DNA of 6,183 nt. Source: Ignavibacteria bacterium (lineage in GTDB: Bacteria > Bacteroidota > Ignavibacteria > Ignavibacteriales > Melioribacteraceae). The stretch is from the NCBI GenBank assembly GCA_027347545.1, contig DAIEQT010000449.1, positions 1 to 6,183 on the forward strand. Direction: 5' to 3'. The notes beneath the pieces were generated by a model that did no database searches, was not told the origin of the DNA, and saw only the letters and a program-made list of their open reading frames with translations. Positions 5,328 through 6,183 of this stretch are shown here, one piece after another (within the stretch, counting starts at the first letter, position 1; every line of letters begins with the position of its first letter). Position numbers and translations under genes: made by a program.

Positions 5328-5432
5328 TGGATGTCGCATAATTAATGAATCAAAAATATATCTGCGAAAATCAGTTGAATCTGCGTCATCTGCGTGCCAT
5401 TAAGGATTAAAAAATTAATTATGCGACAGCCA
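5328..5432. mobile_element. MITE-like non-autonomous element, 105 bp, 19-bp terminal inverted repeats
   Basis: The left end TGGATGTCGCATAATTAAT (5328-5346) is the inverted complement of the right end ATTAATTATGCGACAGCCA (5414-5432) except for one base; the inner 15 bp match perfectly. CGTAGG flanks both sides as a target duplication (6 bp perfect, or 7 bp with one mismatch for symmetric ends). The 67-bp interior has no ORF but repeats TCTGCG three times (5361-5366, 5380-5385, 5389-5394). It encodes no transposase, so it would have to be moved by an enzyme elsewhere in the genome that recognises the same ends. It interrupts the DUF2442 gene, and its terminal repeat supplies the stop codon of the N-terminal fragment. 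The transposase family cannot be named from the ends alone. Confidence 0.82.
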
Positions 5433-5439
5433 TCGTAGG
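5433..5439. repeat. Target-site duplication, right copy
   Basis: TCGTAGG follows the right terminal repeat of the element and pairs with CCGTAGG on the left side. The single difference (T/C) is silent in the interrupted gene, since CGA and CGG both encode arginine 43. Confidence 0.7.
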
Positions 5440-5541
5440 CGAGGAAACCATTCTAATGGAGCCATGACTTCCCGTCCATCGGCAAGAACAACTCTTAGGG
5501 CATCGGGTGAAAAAGATAAATCAATAATTCTTGATTCAACT

Positions 5542-5619
5542 TTAACGGCTAAAGAACTCATGCCATTTCTCCTCAAACAAATTTTTTGTTCGCTCTTCAA
5601 GATAATAAAACTCTTCCAT
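5542..5619 (-). other. Possible remnant of a gene upstream of DUF2442 (25-codon open frame)
   Basis: A short frame on the minus strand reads MEEFYYLEERTKN, then LFEEKWHEFFSR, and stops 20 bp inside the DUF2442 start. It stays open upstream of its ATG to a TAG about 36 bases away. The acidic/aromatic helix ending in EKWHEFF resembles a C-terminal helix of a small protein, and its short overlap with the next gene is typical of an operon partner. It could be the tail of a lost DUF4160-type partner, but this is a guess from position. It has no ribosome site and shares the region with the divergent lipoprotein promoter. Confidence 0.2.
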
Positions 5620-5671
5620 TTGAGCGCTTACTTTGCTAACTTTTAAGCGAGACTATAACAGTTATTAATTT

Positions 5672-5677
5672 GAGGGG
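5672..5677 (+). promoter_or_regulatory. Ribosome binding site of the lipoprotein gene
   Basis: GAGGGG lies 6 bases before the ATG at 5684 and fixes the start of the lipoprotein. Upstream, 5562-5671 holds the divergent starts; a TATAAC at about 5653-5658 could be a -10 box, without a clear -35 partner. Confidence 0.65.
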
Positions 5678-5683
5678 CTTTTT

Positions 5684-6183
5684 ATGAAACGTTCTTTTTA
5701 CCCATCGCTTTTTCCGATGTTCATTTCTCTATTTCTTATTTTCGCCGGCTGTAAAAAAGATGAACCAACCGCGCCGCAAAACCATTTACCAAAGATTGAA
5801 AGTTTAACTGCAAACACAAATACTGTATTGATAAATACAGAAACGACACTAACTTGCATAGCTACTGATGAAGATGGGGACAACCTAACAATTACTTGGG
5901 CGGCTAAAAGAGGAACGTTTTCAAATGGAGTTGTTGGCATATCTGTTAAATGGGTTGCACCCTCAACCGCCGGGAAAGATACGATAAATGTAACCCTAAA
6001 TGATGGTAAGCAAACAACACAAGCTAAATTGGAAATTGTGGTGGGAACGATTTCTGCAAGCCCAGCTTTATTAGCACCTAACAATAATGCTTCAGAAATT
6101 GATTTATCTCCAACCTTAACTTGGAGCGCCGCAAGTAATGCTGTTAGCTACACTTTGCAAGTTTCCGCAAGTAACTCTTTTAG
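5684..6183 (+). CDS. Lipoprotein with Ig-like and FN3-like domains, 3' end cut by window
   Basis: I translated 166 codons from the ATG at 5684, open to the window edge. Residues 1-22 are a lipoprotein signal peptide: K-R, a hydrophobic stretch, then F-A-G-C23 as the lipobox, with C23 to be lipidated. The following KKDEPTAPQ is a short polar linker. Residues 35-120 form an Ig/PKD-like beta domain with the D-E-D-G-D-N-L-T-I-T-W motif typical of cadherin- or PKD-like repeats and a closing D-G-K-Q-T-T-Q-A-K-L-E-I-V-V strand. From about residue 127 a fibronectin type III-like repeat begins (LLAPNNNASEID, then PTLTWSAASNAVSYTLQVSAS) and is cut. Such proteins sit on the outer membrane and often bind glycans or proteins, with the functional domain further downstream, outside this window. 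It is divergent from the broken DUF2442 gene. Confidence 0.85.
   Translation, partial: MKRSFYPSLFPMFISLFLIFAGCKKDEPTAPQNHLPKIESLTANTNTVLINTETTLTCIATDEDGDNLTITWAAKRGTFSNGVVGISVKWVAPSTAGKDTINVTLNDGKQTTQAKLEIVVGTISASPALLAPNNNASEIDLSPTLTWSAASNAVSYTLQVSASNSF

Larger units (their letters stand above)
5207..5561 (-). pseudogene. DUF2442-domain gene split by a MITE-like insertion
   Basis: The N-terminal half begins at ATG 5559-5561, behind GAGGAG with 7-base spacing. It reads MSSLAVKVESRIIDLSFSPD, then ALRVVLADGREV and APLEWFPRLR, which is the DUF2442 pattern LADGR...PLxWFPRL. It then enters the element and stops at TAA 5415-5417. The C-terminal half lies beyond the element, frame-shifted: DASDAQRKNW, then GVGIHWEEIDEDISV, to TGA at 5207-5209, which matches the family's ASxxQRxxW...GIHWxxIDEDISV end. 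Deleting 112 bp (the element plus one target copy) joins Arg43 to Asp44 in frame and gives 80 residues, a normal family length. DUF2442 proteins have no settled function and are often coded next to DUF4160 proteins in small toxin-antitoxin-like pairs. The present locus can make only about 48 residues, so the gene is almost certainly inactive. Confidence 0.88.

Noticed and set aside
5361..5394. Three TCTGCG units as a CRISPR-like or tandem array
   Set aside because: The units are 6 bp with unequal spacing (19 and 9 bp) and lie wholly inside the MITE-like element, so they are part of its interior.
5464..5646. 60-residue plus-strand frame
   Set aside because: It is antisense to the N-terminal half of DUF2442, which has both a ribosome site and the family motif.
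5698..6084. 128-residue open frame on the minus strand
   Set aside because: It is antisense to the lipoprotein, whose signal peptide, lipobox and Ig/FN3 motifs are clear on the plus strand.

Overview
The window looks like chromosomal DNA from a low-GC member of the Bacteroidota/Chlorobi lineage, most plausibly Ignavibacteria. The main clue is the truncated secreted protein at the left edge, which runs into the QNYPNP motif that opens type IX secretion C-terminal sorting domains and is very common in that group. Clear AGGAG-type ribosome binding sites (less usual in Bacteroidia), AT-rich spacers and an Ig/FN3 lipoprotein fit the same assignment. This is inference from motifs, not from a search.

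Left part, minus strand (1-1973): reading leftwards there is a small protein with four cysteine pairs (zinc-ribbon type, start codon uncertain), then an operon of a periplasmic YceI-like lipid-binding protein, a MarR-family regulator whose start overlaps the yceI stop (ATGA), and 44 bp further a secreted CXXCH protein with a calcium-binding-type loop and a probable T9SS tail, cut by the window edge. A tandem pair of near-palindromic 12-mers lies in the promoter region of yceI and is a good candidate operator for the MarR protein.

Centre (2055-3748): a complete phosphomannomutase/phosphoglucomutase on the plus strand, transcribed away from the zinc-ribbon gene, is followed by a small unknown protein. 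Both end at a nested inverted repeat that probably serves as a terminator between convergent genes. The gene on the other side, minus strand, is a class-V-fold PLP enzyme that has lost the active-site cysteine loop of true cysteine desulfurases.

Right part (4883-6183): a 52-residue ORF of unknown function on the plus strand converges on a broken DUF2442 gene on the minus strand, with a long imperfect hairpin between them. The DUF2442 gene is split by a compact 105-bp MITE-like element with 19-bp terminal inverted repeats (one mismatch) and a 6-7 bp target duplication. Removing the element plus one copy of the duplication restores an uninterrupted 80-residue DUF2442 reading frame, so this is a readable, probably fairly recent insertion. 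A divergent lipoprotein gene with Ig-like and FN3-like domains runs off the right edge.

I see no tRNA, rRNA, CRISPR array, or convincing defence or biosynthetic system. The best finds are the element-split DUF2442 gene, the yceI-marR operator and operon, and the zinc-ribbon gene with an excellent Shine-Dalgarno but no standard start codon after it.
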